Below are positions 10,903-25,563 of a stretch of 64,000 nt of DNA, piece after piece; position 1 is the stretch's first letter, and every line of letters starts with the position of its first letter. Both the position numbers and the translations under genes were made by a program. Source of the DNA: Schaalia hyovaginalis (GTDB taxonomy: Bacteria; Actinomycetota; Actinomycetes; Actinomycetales; Actinomycetaceae); contig NZ_JACHMK010000001.1 of assembly GCF_014208035.1 (NCBI RefSeq), positions 2,232,001 to 2,296,000 on the forward strand, written 5' to 3'. The notes under the pieces are model-generated. The model saw nothing but the letters and a program-made list of their open reading frames with translations. It had not been told where the DNA came from and did no database searches.

Positions 10903-11490
10903 ATGACACCCCCATCCACCGAGATCCGCACGTCCAACAGGAGCGGGCTGCGGGACTCCGCGCTCGGCACCCGCAACCTCATGACCATCGCAGCACTCGC
11001 CATCGTGGGCTCGCTCCTCGTCGTCCCCCTCTCGATCGCGACCCCGGTCCTCGCCACCACCCCCAAGGCGATCCTCGGGCTGTGCGCCATCATGGGCGTC
11101 TGGTACCTCGCCTACCTCCTGCCCGGACTCCTCGTCCGCAAGCCCGGCGCATTCCTCATCGCCGGCCTCCTCATGGGGGTCATCTCCACCTTCACGACCC
11201 CCCTCGGCCCGAGCGCCATCATCGGGAACGCCATGGGCGCCGCCTTCCTCGAACTCCCGATGCTCCTGCTCCTCTACAGGAAGTGGACCTGGTGGGCCTA
11301 CGCCCTCGGCGCCACGGTCTTCGGCGCATTCAACGCCGCCGTGTACGGCGCCTCGTACCAGATCGTCCAGACCCCCGCCGAATACGCCCTCGGCATCGCC
11401 CTCTCGCTCGGATCCTGCTACCTCACCCTCGCCTGCGCGATGCTCCTGCGCCGCTCGCTCGAACGCGCCGGGATCGGAGTGCTCAAGTGA
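10903..11490 (+). CDS. ECF transporter substrate-binding (S) component
   Basis: Membrane protein of 195 aa with about five to six hydrophobic helices, beginning after a hydrophilic stretch (LMTIAALAIVGSLLVVPLS), and rich in small residues, as in MptD/YkoE-type S components. It precedes the A-A' ATPase (13-bp gap) and T component, giving a complete dedicated (group I) ECF importer. The substrate is not evident from sequence. The metal-box-like palindrome and the downstream siderophore-type ABC pair suggest an iron-related ligand; thiamine precursor analogues are the alternative for YkoE-like proteins. Confidence 0.8.
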   Translation: MTPPSTEIRTSNRSGLRDSALGTRNLMTIAALAIVGSLLVVPLSIATPVLATTPKAILGLCAIMGVWYLAYLLPGLLVRKPGAFLIAGLLMGVISTFTTPLGPSAIIGNAMGAAFLELPMLLLLYRKWTWWAYALGATVFGAFNAAVYGASYQIVQTPAEYALGIALSLGSCYLTLACAMLLRRSLERAGIGVLK

Positions 11491-11503
11491 AAGGGCCGCT
11501 CAG

Positions 11504-13219
11504 GTGACGACGGCAGCGCGCCTCGAAGGCCTGAGGATCCACTACCGCGCCTCCACCGCCCCCACGCCCCGCACCCCCCTCACCCTCGAACTCGAAGAGG
11601 GCTCCTCGACCCTCCTCATCGGCCCCTCCGGCTGCGGGAAGTCGAGCATATCCCTCACCCTCGACGGCCTCGTCCCCCACTCGGTCCCCTCCGGCTACAG
11701 CGGATCGGTCCTCGTCGACGGCGCCGAGGTCGCGGACGCCGACATCGCCGCACTCGCCCGGAGCGTCGCCCTCGTCATGCAGGATCCCGACTCCCAGATC
11801 GTCACCCGCCGCGTCTGGGACGAAGTCGCCTACGCCCTCGAGAACCTGTGCATGGCGAGGGAGGAGATCGACGAAAGAGTCTCCTCCGCCCTCCGCTTCC
11901 TCGGCATCGAGGACCTCGCCGCGCGCGACCCCTGGAGCCTGTCGGGCGGGCAGCGCCAAAGAGTCGTCCTCGCCGGCGCCCTCGCGCAACGGCCCCGCCT
12001 CCTCGTCCTCGACGAACCGAGCGCGAACCTCGACCCGAAGGCGACCCGGGACCTCCACAGCGCCCTCGCCGACATCGTCGACGCCGGGACGACGCTCCTC
12101 ATCGTCGAGCACAACCTCGACGAGCTCGCCCACCGGGTCCACCGGGTCGTCGCCCTCGATCACGAAGGGGCGGTCATCGCCCAGGGGACTCCCCGCGAGG
12201 TCTTCTCCCTCGAAGCACGGGCGCTGCAAGCCGCGGGGATCCGCCTGCCCGCAGCGACTCGCCTGGGGCTCCTCCTCGGCGAGGCGCACCCGCCGCTCGG
12301 CCCCGATCAGGCCGAGGAGATGCTCGCCCGTCTCTCCCCCTCCCTTCCCCCCGCGCCCACCGACTCCCCCGAAACCCCCTCCCCGGACGCCGGACCCCGC
12401 GAGGACGACCCCCTCCTGGAGGCCCGCGGACTCGGATTCTCCCGCTCGAGAACCCCGATCCTGAAGGACATCGATCTGCGGATCGCCAAGGGCGAAACAG
12501 TCGCCCTCATCGGGGCGAACGGAGCGGGCAAGACCACCCTCCTGCGCCTCCTCGCCGGACTCGAAGCGCCGAGCTCGGGCACGATCCTGCGGCCGGGGCG
12601 CGAAGGCCTCGCACGACGCCGCCGCTCGCACTCGAATTGCACCCTGGTCACCCAGAACCCCGAACACCAATTCGTCACCTCGAACGTCCGCGACGAACTC
12701 GCCCACGGGATGCGACTCGCGAAGACGCCACGAGCCGAGATCGATCGCGCGGTCGAAAGGATGCTCAGCGACTACGGCCTCGCCGACGTCGCCGACCGCA
12801 ACCCCTTCACCCTCTCCGGAGGGCAGAAGAGGCGCCTGAGCGTCGCAGCCGCCCTGAGCTCGCCCCGCGAGCTCCTGCTCCTCGATGAGCCGACCTTCGG
12901 GCAGGACGGACGATCAATCCGAGCCCTCATGGAACGCGCACGCGAATTCACCTCGCGCCGAGGAGCGGTCCTCTTCACCACTCACGACCTCGAAATCGCC
13001 TCGACCTACGCCGATCGCGTCATCGTCCTCGCAGACGGCTCGATCGGCGCCCAGGGCCCCGCCCATCGGATCCTGTCCGACGACGGACTCCTCGAATCCC
13101 TCGGGCTCCTCGCCGCGCCCCTGACCCGCATCGCGGCGCAAGCGCGCCTCGCAGGCGCCCCCGTTCCCCGCTGGTCCTCCTGGTCCGAGGTCCCCGTCCT
13201 GGAAGAAGCCCCCCGTTGA
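11504..13219 (+). CDS. ECF transporter fused A-A' ATPase
   Basis: 571-aa protein with two complete ABC domains. Domain 1: Walker A GPSGCGKS (residues 40-47), signature LSGGQRQR, Walker B LLVLDEPSANLDP. Domain 2, after a Pro/Ala linker at about residues 260-300: Walker A GANGAGKTT, signature LSGGQKRR, Walker B LLLLDEPTFGQD. Start GTG 11504. It energises the S/T module encoded on either side. Its last codons overlap the T-component start. Confidence 0.93.
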   Translation: MTTAARLEGLRIHYRASTAPTPRTPLTLELEEGSSTLLIGPSGCGKSSISLTLDGLVPHSVPSGYSGSVLVDGAEVADADIAALARSVALVMQDPDSQIVTRRVWDEVAYALENLCMAREEIDERVSSALRFLGIEDLAARDPWSLSGGQRQRVVLAGALAQRPRLLVLDEPSANLDPKATRDLHSALADIVDAGTTLLIVEHNLDELAHRVHRVVALDHEGAVIAQGTPREVFSLEARALQAAGIRLPAATRLGLLLGEAHPPLGPDQAEEMLARLSPSLPPAPTDSPETPSPDAGPREDDPLLEARGLGFSRSRTPILKDIDLRIAKGETVALIGANGAGKTTLLRLLAGLEAPSSGTILRPGREGLARRRRSHSNCTLVTQNPEHQFVTSNVRDELAHGMRLAKTPRAEIDRAVERMLSDYGLADVADRNPFTLSGGQKRRLSVAAALSSPRELLLLDEPTFGQDGRSIRALMERAREFTSRRGAVLFTTHDLEIASTYADRVIVLADGSIGAQGPAHRILSDDGLLESLGLLAAPLTRIAAQARLAGAPVPRWSSWSEVPVLEEAPR

Positions 13220-14040
13220 CCCCCGTCCTTGCCCCTCCGCAACCGCCCGCGCCCCTCGGACTGCACTCCCTCCTGGGTTTCGACCCCCTCTCCCCCCTCC
13301 TCGCGATCATCCCCTTCATCGCGATCGTCGGGACCTCGCTCTCCTGGCATCCCGGCGCCCTCGTCCTCCTCCTCGTCGCGCCCATGCTGCCCCTCGCCCA
13401 AGCGCGCCGGGGTTCCGCGTCGCTCCTCGGCCTCGCCGTCTTCGTCCTCCTGCTCACCGTGGGGATCGCCGCCGCTTCATCCGCCCCGACGATCCCCCTC
13501 ACGGACGACCCCTCGGCCCTGCCGCCCCTCCCCTGGTTTACGGCGGAGCAGTGGAACATCGCCTTCAACACCTCGGCGCGCATCGGGGCGATCATCGCCC
13601 TCCTCCTCTCCGCCGGACTCCTGTCCGCCCCCGAGGACACCGTGCGGGCCTTCGTCATCCACCTCAAGATGCCCAATCGCATCGGCCAAGCCGGAATCAC
13701 CGCCCTCGGCTTCCTGCCCGCACTGCGCCGCGAACACCGGTCGATCCTCGAAGCCCACCTCCTCAGGGGGTCCCGCCTCGACCTCCCCCTCCTCGAAACC
13801 CCCGTCCGCTGGGCGCGATCCGCGCCCGCCCTGATCGCGGCCGCCGTCCGCCGCGCCGAACGCACCGCGATGTCGATGGACGCCAGAGCCTTCGGCGCGT
13901 TCCCGACGCGCACCGAGCGCAGCGCCCTCTCCTGGCGCCCGCGCGATACGGCTCTCATCCTGCTCGCCCTCCTCCTGGCGGCCGTCCTGCTCCACCAGTC
14001 CTGGGACACCGGATTCGCCCTGACCCCCAACCGCCTCTGA
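13216..14040 (+). CDS. ECF transporter transmembrane (T) component
   Basis: 274-aa integral membrane protein, TTG start overlapping the ATPase stop by 4 nt. It has several N-terminal hydrophobic helices, then a basic cytoplasmic region with motif-like ARG segments (HLLRGSRLD and AVRRAERTAMSMDARAFG), characteristic of CbiQ/EcfT proteins that couple to the ATPases, and a final helix. Together with the two upstream genes it completes the importer. Confidence 0.9.
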   Translation: MTPVLAPPQPPAPLGLHSLLGFDPLSPLLAIIPFIAIVGTSLSWHPGALVLLLVAPMLPLAQARRGSASLLGLAVFVLLLTVGIAAASSAPTIPLTDDPSALPPLPWFTAEQWNIAFNTSARIGAIIALLLSAGLLSAPEDTVRAFVIHLKMPNRIGQAGITALGFLPALRREHRSILEAHLLRGSRLDLPLLETPVRWARSAPALIAAAVRRAERTAMSMDARAFGAFPTRTERSALSWRPRDTALILLALLLAAVLLHQSWDTGFALTPNRL

Positions 14041-14053
14041 CGCATTGAAGGCC

Positions 14054-15784
14054 ATGAACACCCGACTCACCCTCTCCTCGCTGCTCAAGCCCGTCCTCCC
14101 CTCCATCATCGGGGTCTTCCTCTGCGGATTCGCCTCAGCGGGCTTCACCCTCCTCTCCCCGATCGCCGTCACGCGCCTCGCCCTCGGCGCCCTCAGGGGA
14201 AACCTCGATTCCCGCACCGCCCTCTTCTGGCTCGCGATGATCCTCATCGGCTTCTCCCTCGCCCATCTCCTGGCCGGCGGGGCGACCTCGTACGCCCACA
14301 TGGTCGAATTCCGATTCCGCCGGGAGCTGCGCGAACGCATCGCCCGCCACGTCTCGCGACTCCCCCTGGGGTGGTTCGTCTCCGAATCCTCCGGACGGAT
14401 CCGCACGATCATCGCCGAGGACGTGACGAAGATCCACACGATCATCGCCCACTTCGGAGTCGATCTCGGAGCGGGAATCGGAACCCTCCTCCTGGGCTCC
14501 GCCTACCTCATCGCCCTGTCGTGGCCCTACGCCCTCATTCTCCTCGTCTGGCTCCTCGTCTCCCTCGCGCTCTTCACGGTCGCGATGATGCTCAACCCCG
14601 CCTCCGGCATCGAGGAGTTCACCGAGGCCGAGAAGGACCTCAGCTCCTCGACCGTGGAAATGGTCGACGGGATCGCCACGGTCAAGGCCTTCGGCATGTC
14701 CGACAGCCTCTTCCGGAGGTTCTCCGCGGCCCTCGACCGGTACACGACCGCCTCCTACGAATGGATGAAGGGGCCCGGACGGCCGATGGCGGTCCTCATG
14801 GTCCTCATCTCCCCCGCCGGGATGCTCGTCCCCGTCCTGCTCGGCGGCTGGGCGCTCGCCTCGGCGGGCCTCATCGAAGCGATCCTCATCGTCCCCTTCC
14901 TCCTCGTCGGCGTCGCACTGCCCTCGGGACTCGACGGCGTCATCCCGCTCGCCCACCTCCTCACTCAGGGGAAGGACGCCGCCGAGCGCATCGGCGCCCT
15001 CCTCGCGGAAGAGCCCCTTCCCGAAGCCGAGCACCCCCTCGCGATCGATCCCGCAGCGCCGGCGGAAGTCGTCCTCGAGGACGTCTCCTTCCGCTACCGG
15101 GAGGACGCGCCCTACGCCCTCCGGAACGTATCGGCCCGCTTCCCCGCGGGCTCGGTCACGGCCGTCGTCGGCCCCTCCGGCTCGGGCAAATCCACCCTCG
15201 TCAAGCTCATCGCCCGATTCTGGGACACGAGCGAAGGACGCATCCTCGTGTCGGGGGCGCCCATCAAGGAACTCGCCACCCCCGCGCTCCTCTCGCAACT
15301 CGCGATCGTCCTCCAGGACGGGGGGCTGCTCAGCGACAGCGTCACCGAGAACATCCGGCTCGGCTGCCCCGACGCCACCGAGGAGGAGATCGTCGAGGCC
15401 GCCAAGTCCGCCCTCATCCACGAGCGGATACTCGAGCTGCCCCGGGGCTACGACTCCGTCATCGGCACCGAGGGAGCCCACTTCTCGGGCGGCGAGGCGC
15501 AGAGGCTCGCCCTCGCCCGCGCATTCCTCTCCGATTCGAGGATCCTCCTCCTCGACGAGGCGACCGCCCAGGCGGACCCCCATTCCGAGCGCCGCATCCA
15601 GGAGGCGCTCGGCGCCCTCGCCCGGAACCGCACGACCATCGTCATCGCACACCGCCTCGCCACCGTCGTCGACGCCGACCAGATCCTCGTCCTCGATCAG
15701 GGGCGGCTCGTCGACAGCGGAACGCACACCGAACTCCTCGCCCGCAAGGGCGTCTACGCGGACATGTGGAAGGCCCAGCAATGA
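14054..15784 (+). CDS. ABC half-transporter, siderophore-import type (first of a pair)
   Basis: Six-helix membrane domain (residues 1-about 310) fused to an ATPase: Walker A GPSGSGKS, a slightly divergent signature FSGGEAQR, Walker B ILLLDEATAQADP and H-loop AHR. 576 aa from ATG 14054; TTG 14045 is also possible. It overlaps the next half-transporter by 4 nt, so the two probably form a heterodimer. Adjacent paired half-transporters of this kind include YbtPQ and IrtAB, which import iron-siderophores despite an exporter-like fold. Operon context favours import, but export cannot be excluded. Confidence 0.82.
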   Translation: MNTRLTLSSLLKPVLPSIIGVFLCGFASAGFTLLSPIAVTRLALGALRGNLDSRTALFWLAMILIGFSLAHLLAGGATSYAHMVEFRFRRELRERIARHVSRLPLGWFVSESSGRIRTIIAEDVTKIHTIIAHFGVDLGAGIGTLLLGSAYLIALSWPYALILLVWLLVSLALFTVAMMLNPASGIEEFTEAEKDLSSSTVEMVDGIATVKAFGMSDSLFRRFSAALDRYTTASYEWMKGPGRPMAVLMVLISPAGMLVPVLLGGWALASAGLIEAILIVPFLLVGVALPSGLDGVIPLAHLLTQGKDAAERIGALLAEEPLPEAEHPLAIDPAAPAEVVLEDVSFRYREDAPYALRNVSARFPAGSVTAVVGPSGSGKSTLVKLIARFWDTSEGRILVSGAPIKELATPALLSQLAIVLQDGGLLSDSVTENIRLGCPDATEEEIVEAAKSALIHERILELPRGYDSVIGTEGAHFSGGEAQRLALARAFLSDSRILLLDEATAQADPHSERRIQEALGALARNRTTIVIAHRLATVVDADQILVLDQGRLVDSGTHTELLARKGVYADMWKAQQ

Positions 15785-17526
15785 TCACGACGCTCCTGTC
15801 TCTCCTCGACTCCCGCTCGGCGTTGAAGGCGAGCATCTTCGCCCACGCGCTCTCCGGAGTGCTCCAGGGGATCGCCCTGGCCCTCCTCGTCCCCTTCCTC
15901 TCCTCCTTCCTCAGCAGCGGCGCACCCGATCCCCTGTGGCTCGCCCCGCTCCTCATCGCAGTCCTCCTCGCCATGGCGGCCTCGATCGCCGGATCCGTCA
16001 TCGCCTTCAGAGTCGCCTCCATCGACATGTGCGGCACCCTGATCCGCAAGGTCGGCGCGCGCGTCCAGGAGCTCCCCCTCGGCTGGTTCGACGCAGGCTC
16101 GACGGGGCGCGTCACGACGGCGACCTCCACGAGCATCTCGCTCCTGTCGCACCTGCCCTCAATCGTCATCCCGAAACTCGTCTCGACCGCCGGCAGCGCC
16201 CTCGTCCTCCTCCTCGCGACCCTGTACTACGACTGGCGGATGGGACTCGCGATCGCCGTCTCGATCCCCATCGCCCTGTGGGCCCTGCGACTGCTGCGAA
16301 AGGCGGTCGTGCGCGAACACCGCGCCGAGGAGGAGGCGATGACCGACCTCAGCTCACGGATCCTCGAGTTCGCGCGCCTCCAACCCGTCCTGCGCGCCAC
16401 GAGCGCCCTCGAGGACGGATGGGGCCCCTTGGAGGGCGCGCTCCGCCGAGAGCACGAGACGACGAGGAGGGCGGGCCTGGCGAAGGGGCCCGCGGGCGCC
16501 CTCTTCCACGCGGGAATCCAGATCCCCCTCGTCCTCGCCCTGGGAATCGGCGCATTCAGGATGCTCGGGGGCGAGCTCGACGAAACGGCCTTCATCGCCC
16601 TCGCCCTGATGGCCGTGCGCTTCGCCGAACCGACGGGCATGCTCGCCTTCTACGTCGACCCCCTTCACCAGTCGCGAGTCGCCCTCGACGGCATCTCCTC
16701 CATCATCGACGCGCCCGGTCTTCCCGAGCCCGCCGACGACGAGGCGCGGGTCCCCTCGAAGCCCCTCGACGTCGTCCTCGACGACGTCTCCTTCTCCTAC
16801 AACCCGGATCGGCCCGTCCTCGAGCACCTCGACATCACCCTCCCCGCCGAGTCGGTCACCGCCCTCGTCGGGCCTTCGGGCTCTGGGAAGTCCACCGTGC
16901 TGCGCCTCATCGCCCGCTTCTGGGACGCCGACTCCGGATCGATCCGCATCGGAGACGCGGACGTGCGCGCCGTGCGCACCCCCGATCTCATGAACATGGT
17001 CTCGATGGTCTTCCAGGACGTCTACCTCTTCGACACGAGCATCGAGGAGAACGTCCGCATCGGCAGGAGCGGTGCGAGCGACGAGGAGGTGGCCGCAGCG
17101 GCGGCGAGGGCGGGCCTCACGGAGGTCGTCGACAGGCTCCCCGAGGGCTGGAAGACCCTCGTCGGCGAGGGCGGATCGGCCCTCTCCGGCGGCGAGAGGC
17201 AGAGGGTCGCGATCGCGAGGGCCTTCCTCAAGGACGCGCCGATCCTCCTCCTCGATGAGGTGACGAGCGCCCTCGACGGCGTCAACGAGGCCTCGGTGAC
17301 GAGGGCCCTCTCCGAGCTCTCGAAGGGGCGCACGGTCCTCGTCATCGCCCACCGCCTCTCGACCATCCGCCGGGCGGACCGCATCGTCGTCCTGCGCGAC
17401 GGCAGGATCGAGGCGATCGGCGGGCACGAGGAGCTCTACGGGACGGACGGCACCTACCGGGAGTTCTGGGACGACCAGGCCGAGGTCGAGCGCTGGAGGA
17501 TCTCACGGCACGAGGGGGCGCGATGA
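15781..17526 (+). CDS. ABC half-transporter, siderophore-import type (second of a pair)
   Basis: 581 aa from ATG 15781, overlapping the previous gene (ATGA). Membrane domain in the first ~320 residues, then Walker A GPSGSGKS, signature LSGGERQR, Walker B ILLLDEVTSALDG and H-loop AHRLST. Presumed heterodimer partner of the preceding protein. Last gene of the five-gene operon; a strong hairpin follows before the converging rpoC. Confidence 0.85.
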   Translation: MITTLLSLLDSRSALKASIFAHALSGVLQGIALALLVPFLSSFLSSGAPDPLWLAPLLIAVLLAMAASIAGSVIAFRVASIDMCGTLIRKVGARVQELPLGWFDAGSTGRVTTATSTSISLLSHLPSIVIPKLVSTAGSALVLLLATLYYDWRMGLAIAVSIPIALWALRLLRKAVVREHRAEEEAMTDLSSRILEFARLQPVLRATSALEDGWGPLEGALRREHETTRRAGLAKGPAGALFHAGIQIPLVLALGIGAFRMLGGELDETAFIALALMAVRFAEPTGMLAFYVDPLHQSRVALDGISSIIDAPGLPEPADDEARVPSKPLDVVLDDVSFSYNPDRPVLEHLDITLPAESVTALVGPSGSGKSTVLRLIARFWDADSGSIRIGDADVRAVRTPDLMNMVSMVFQDVYLFDTSIEENVRIGRSGASDEEVAAAAARAGLTEVVDRLPEGWKTLVGEGGSALSGGERQRVAIARAFLKDAPILLLDEVTSALDGVNEASVTRALSELSKGRTVLVIAHRLSTIRRADRIVVLRDGRIEAIGGHEELYGTDGTYREFWDDQAEVERWRISRHEGAR

Positions 17527-17590
17527 GGTGAAACACGAGGGGGCGATGAGCGCGCCCTCGAAGCGCCCTCGATGAGACGGGACGAGACGG

Positions 17591-17630
17591 CGGGAGGCCC
17601 GACGGTTCACACGAACCGCCGGGCCTCCCG
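17591..17630. terminator. Bidirectional terminator between transport operon and rpoC
   Basis: An 18-bp perfect stem (17591-17608 with 17613-17630) with loop ACAC, placed between convergent genes. Confidence 0.85.
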
Positions 17631-17678
17631 TATCCCCAGGGCCCGACGGCCGATCACGGACCGCCGAGCCCCCGGGGC

Positions 17679-21584
<3,906 letters not shown>

Positions 21585-21594
21585 ATCTCCCTAA

Positions 21595-24500
21595 TCAGAT
21601 CGCGTCGATGGTCGCCGCGGCGTTCGGACGGGCATCGAGGGTGATGCCGAGGTCTTCGCGCGCGTTGAAGTCTTCGTCCTGGTCACGCAGGTCGATGGCG
21701 TTGCCGGCCGCGTCGAGGGCTTCGACGTTGAGGCACAGCGAGCGCATCTCCTGGATGAGCACTCGGAAGGACTCGGGGATGCCGGGCTCGGGGATGTCCT
21801 CGCCCTTGACGATCGCTTCGTACACCTTCACGCGGCCGGTCGTGTCGTCCGACTTGATGGTGAGGAGCTCCTGGAGGGCGTAGGCGGCGCCGTAGGCCTC
21901 GAGCGCCCACACCTCCATCTCGCCGAATCGCTGGCCGCCGAACTGGGCCTTACCGCCCAGCGGCTGCTGAGTGATCATCGAGTACGGACCCGTCGAACGC
22001 GCGTGGATCTTGTCGTCGACGAGGTGGTGGAGCTTGAGCATGTAGGTGTAGCCGACCGCGATCGGGTACGGGAAGGGCTCGCCGGAGCGCCCGTCGAAGA
22101 GCCTGGCCTTGCCTTCCTCGTTCGTGAGGCGGTCGCCGTCGCGGTTCGGGTTGACGTTGCGCAGCAGGCCCGCCAGTTCTTCGGCTTCGAGGCCGTCGAA
22201 CACCGGGGTCGCGACGAGCGTCTTCGGCGCGGTGGTGATGCCGTCGGCGGGCAGGTGGCGGGTCCAGGACTCGCCGGCCTCGACGGCCTTGGAGGCGTCC
22301 CAGCCCTGGTGGGCGAGCCAGCCGAGGTGGTACTCGAGGACCTGTCCGACGTTCATACGACCGGGGACGCCGAGCGGGTTGAGGATGATGTCGACCGGGG
22401 TTCCGTCCTCGAGGAAAGGCATGTCCTCGACGGGCAGGATCTTGGAGACGACGCCCTTGTTGCCGTGGCGGCCGGCCATCTTGTCGCCGATCGTGATCTT
22501 GCGCCGCTGGGCGACGTAGACGCGGACGGTCTGGCGGACGCCGGGGTTGAGGTCGTCCTCGTCGTTGTTGAACTCGCGGACGCCGATGACGATGCCCTCC
22601 TGGCCGTGGGGCACGCGCAGGGACGTGTCGCGGACCTCGCGGGCCTTCTCGCCGAAGATCGCGCGCAGGAGGCGCTCTTCCGAGGTGAGCTCGGTTTCGC
22701 CCTTGGGCGTGACCTTGCCGACGAGGACGTCGCCGGCCACGACCTCGGCGCCGATGCGGATGATGCCGCGCTCGTCGAGATCGGCGAGGGACTCCTCGGA
22801 GACGTTGGGGATGTCGCGGGTGATCTCCTCGTCGCCGAGCTTCGTCTCGCGGGCGTCGACCTCGTACTCCTCGATGTGGATCGAGGTGAGGACGTCCTCT
22901 TCGACGACGCGGCGCGACAGGATGATCGCGTCCTCGTAGTTGAGGCCCTCCCACGACATGTAGGCGACCAGGAGGTTCTTGCCGAGGGCGACTTCACCGT
23001 TGTCGGTGGCGGGGCCGTCGGCGAGGACGGTGCCGACCTCGACGCGGTCGCCCTCGTCGACGATGACGCGCTGGTTCGTGCAGTTGCCCGGGTTCGAGCG
23101 CTCGAACTTCTCGAGGCGGTACGAACGGCGGTCGCCCTCGTCCGTGGAGACGACGATGAGGTCGGCGGAGACCTCGGCGACGACGCCGGACACGTCGGAG
23201 ACGATCATCTCGCCGGAGTCGGAGGCCGCGCGGCGCTCCATGCCGGTGCCGACGAGCGGCGCCTCGGTGGTGAGGAGCGGCACGGCCTGGCGCTGCATGT
23301 TCGCGCCCATGAGGGCCCGGTTCGCGTCGTCGTGCTCGAGGAAGGGGATGAAGGCGGCGGCGACGGAGACCATCTGGCGCGCGGAGACGTCCATGTAGTC
23401 GACGCGGTCGCGCGCGATGAGGGTCGGGTCCTCGCCTGCGACGCGGCAGAGCACGTGATCCTCGCTGAAGGTCCCGTCTTCTTCGAGGGGCGAGGAGGCC
23501 TGGGCGATGTAGTGCCCGAACTCGTCGTCCGCGGTGAGGTACTCGACCTCGTCGGTCACCTTGCCGTCGCGCACGACGCGGTACGGAGTCTCGATGAAGC
23601 CGAAGGGGTTGATGCGCGCGAAGGTCGCGAGGGAGCCGATGAGGCCGATGTTCGGGCCTTCAGGGGACTCGATCGGGCACATGCGGCCGTAGTGCGAGGG
23701 GTGGACGTCGCGGACCTCCATGCCCGCGCGGTCGCGCGAGAGGCCGCCGGGGCCGAGGGCCGAGAGGCGGCGCTTGTGGGTCAGGCCCGCGAGCGGGTTG
23801 TTCTGGTCCATGAACTGCGACAGCTGGGAGGTTCCGAAGAACTCCTTGATCGCGGCGACGACCGGACGGATGTTGATGAGCGACTGGGGCGTGATCGAAT
23901 CCGCCTCCTGGGTCGTCATGCGCTCGCGCACGGTGCGCTCCATGCGGGCGAGGCCGTTGCGGACCTGCGCCTGGATGAGCTCGCCGACGGCGCGGATGCG
24001 GCGGTTGCCGAAGTGGTCGATGTCGTCGGACTCGACGCGGACCTCGACGGGCTGACCGGCGCGCACGCCAGCGAAGGTCTTCTCGCCCTGGTGGAGCGCG
24101 AGGAGGTACTTCACGGTCGCGACGATGTCGGACGGATCCAGGATCGACATCGTCGGGTCGGCGTCGAGGCCGAGCTTCTTGTTGATCTTGTAGCGGCCGA
24201 CCTTCGCCAGGTCGTAGCGCTTGTCGTCGAAGTAGAGGTTCGACAGGAGCTTCTCCGCGGACTCGACGGTCGCGGGCTCGCCCGGACGGAGCTTGCGGAA
24301 GATGTCGATGAGCGCTTCTTCCGTGGTCTTCACCGCGTCCTTCTCGAGGGTTTCGAGGAGGACCGGGTAGTCGGAGAACTCGTCGCGGATCTCGGACTCG
24401 GTCAGGCCGATCGCCTTGAGGAAGTGGGTGACGGGCTGCTTGCGCTTGCGGTCGATGCGCACGCCGACTGCGTCGCGCTTGTCGATCTCGAACTCGAGCC

Positions 24501-25071
24501 ATGCGCCGCGGCTGGGGATGATCTTCGCGCCGAAGGTCTCGCGGTCGGAGGAGCGGTCGGTGAGGCGCTCGAAGTACACGCCCGGGGAGCGGACGAGCTG
24601 GGAGACCACGACGCGCTCGGTGCCGTTGATGATGAAGGTGCCGCGCGGGGTCATGAGCGGGAAGTCGCCCATGAAAACGGTCTGGCTCTTGATCTCGCCG
24701 GTCTCGTAGTTCATGAACTCGGCGGTGATGTACATCGGTGCCGAGTAGGTGTAGTCCTTGGTCTTGGCCTCTTCGATCGAGTACTTGGGACGCTCGAGCC
24801 GGTGGTCCCTGAAGGACAGGGCCATCTTCTCGTTAATGTCCGTGATCGGGGAGAACTCTTCGAAGATCTCTTCAAGACCGGAGACGTCGGGGACGTCGGT
24901 GCGCCCCTGGGCCTTCGCGGCTTCGACGCGCGCCTTCCACGCGTCGTTTCCCAGGAGCCAGTCGAAGCTCTCGACCTGGAGGCCGAGGAGGTTCGGGGCC
25001 TGGAGCGGTTCGCGGAGCTTCGCGAACGAGATGCGGTTCCTGGGCTGGTTGGCAGTGCTGCTGGCAGCCAA
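21595..25071 (-). CDS. rpoB: RNA polymerase subunit beta
   Basis: 1158 aa from TTG 25071. This start matches the known actinobacterial habit of beginning (L)A...[13 protein letters not shown] and has AAGGA upstream; the frame is open further upstream to 25119. The rifampicin-binding cluster reads [12 protein letters not shown] and [13 protein letters not shown] with the usual resistance positions unchanged. The ICE's left boundary lies only about 290 bp upstream, so the native rpoB promoter region is now bordered by the element. Confidence 0.97.
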   Translation of the reverse strand: MAASSTANQPRNRISFAKLREPLQAPNLLGLQVESFDWLLGNDAWKARVEAAKAQGRTDVPDVSGLEEIFEEFSPITDINEKMALSFRDHRLERPKYSIEEAKTKDYTYSAPMYITAEFMNYETGEIKSQTVFMGDFPLMTPRGTFIINGTERVVVSQLVRSPGVYFERLTDRSSDRETFGAKIIPSRGAWLEFEIDKRDAVGVRIDRKRKQPVTHFLKAIGLTESEIRDEFSDYPVLLETLEKDAVKTTEEALIDIFRKLRPGEPATVESAEKLLSNLYFDDKRYDLAKVGRYKINKKLGLDADPTMSILDPSDIVATVKYLLALHQGEKTFAGVRAGQPVEVRVESDDIDHFGNRRIRAVGELIQAQVRNGLARMERTVRERMTTQEADSITPQSLINIRPVVAAIKEFFGTSQLSQFMDQNNPLAGLTHKRRLSALGPGGLSRDRAGMEVRDVHPSHYGRMCPIESPEGPNIGLIGSLATFARINPFGFIETPYRVVRDGKVTDEVEYLTADDEFGHYIAQASSPLEEDGTFSEDHVLCRVAGEDPTLIARDRVDYMDVSARQMVSVAAAFIPFLEHDDANRALMGANMQRQAVPLLTTEAPLVGTGMERRAASDSGEMIVSDVSGVVAEVSADLIVVSTDEGDRRSYRLEKFERSNPGNCTNQRVIVDEGDRVEVGTVLADGPATDNGEVALGKNLLVAYMSWEGLNYEDAIILSRRVVEEDVLTSIHIEEYEVDARETKLGDEEITRDIPNVSEESLADLDERGIIRIGAEVVAGDVLVGKVTPKGETELTSEERLLRAIFGEKAREVRDTSLRVPHGQEGIVIGVREFNNDEDDLNPGVRQTVRVYVAQRRKITIGDKMAGRHGNKGVVSKILPVEDMPFLEDGTPVDIILNPLGVPGRMNVGQVLEYHLGWLAHQGWDASKAVEAGESWTRHLPADGITTAPKTLVATPVFDGLEAEELAGLLRNVNPNRDGDRLTNEEGKARLFDGRSGEPFPYPIAVGYTYMLKLHHLVDDKIHARSTGPYSMITQQPLGGKAQFGGQRFGEMEVWALEAYGAAYALQELLTIKSDDTTGRVKVYEAIVKGEDIPEPGIPESFRVLIQEMRSLCLNVEALDAAGNAIDLRDQDEDFNAREDLGITLDARPNAAATIDAI

Positions 25072-25364
25072 AGGGGATCCTTCCCTGCAGTTCCTGTGCG
25101 CGCGCACGCCTTCGCCCATTATCTGACACCGTCCACTCCCGCTCGGCGCCTGGTTAGCGGGTGGGTACGGGTCACCTCGGGCACAATAAGGCGCAACTAG
25201 TCATGCTAGGCTTGCGGGCCCGCCGACTCAACACGCTGAGGCATTTGTGTTGCGATTCACGAGGGCGGGGCTATCCTTCGCCTTCCCTGCGAAAATCCCG
25301 TCCTCGGCGCTTTTGGCGACCTCCGCGGTTGGCGTCCTCGGTGTTCCCGGCGCCCTTGCCGTTC
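25072..25364. other. rpoB upstream region up to the ICE boundary
   Basis: About 290 bp that should contain the rpoB leader and promoter. The stretch around 25185-25215 is the most AT-rich. No gene is seen. Confidence 0.5.
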
Positions 25365-25405
25365 TTGGTGCCCCAAGTCGGGCTTGAACCGACGACCGAC
25401 GGATT
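25365..25405. repeat. attL: 41-bp repeat of the tRNA 3' end
   Basis: Identical to 63806-63846; it begins TTGGTGCCCCAAGTC and ends GACCGACGGATT. The matching bases stop exactly at 25364/63805 and at 25406/63847. This copy is the displaced tRNA 3' fragment. Confidence 0.95.
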
Positions 25406-25563
25406 GCTCGCCATTGCGATCGTCGCCGTGGTCAGCTTTCTGCTCCAGCGCACGATCCCCACTCCCCCAGCAACGCTTGCCTTGCCATTAGTGCCCGCGT
25501 TGCCGCCTTTGCCAGCCGCAAAATCCTTTCTGGCCTGCAAAGAAACGGGAGACAGTTGGACCC

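Noticed and set aside
14371..17526. A 1051-codon frame spanning both half-ABC transporters
   Set aside because: The first part is the shadow of the 14054-15784 gene; the real second gene begins at ATG 15781 with an ATGA overlap.
23720..23840. Rifampicin-resistance substitution in rpoB
   Set aside because: The resistance cluster reads as wild type at all usual positions.
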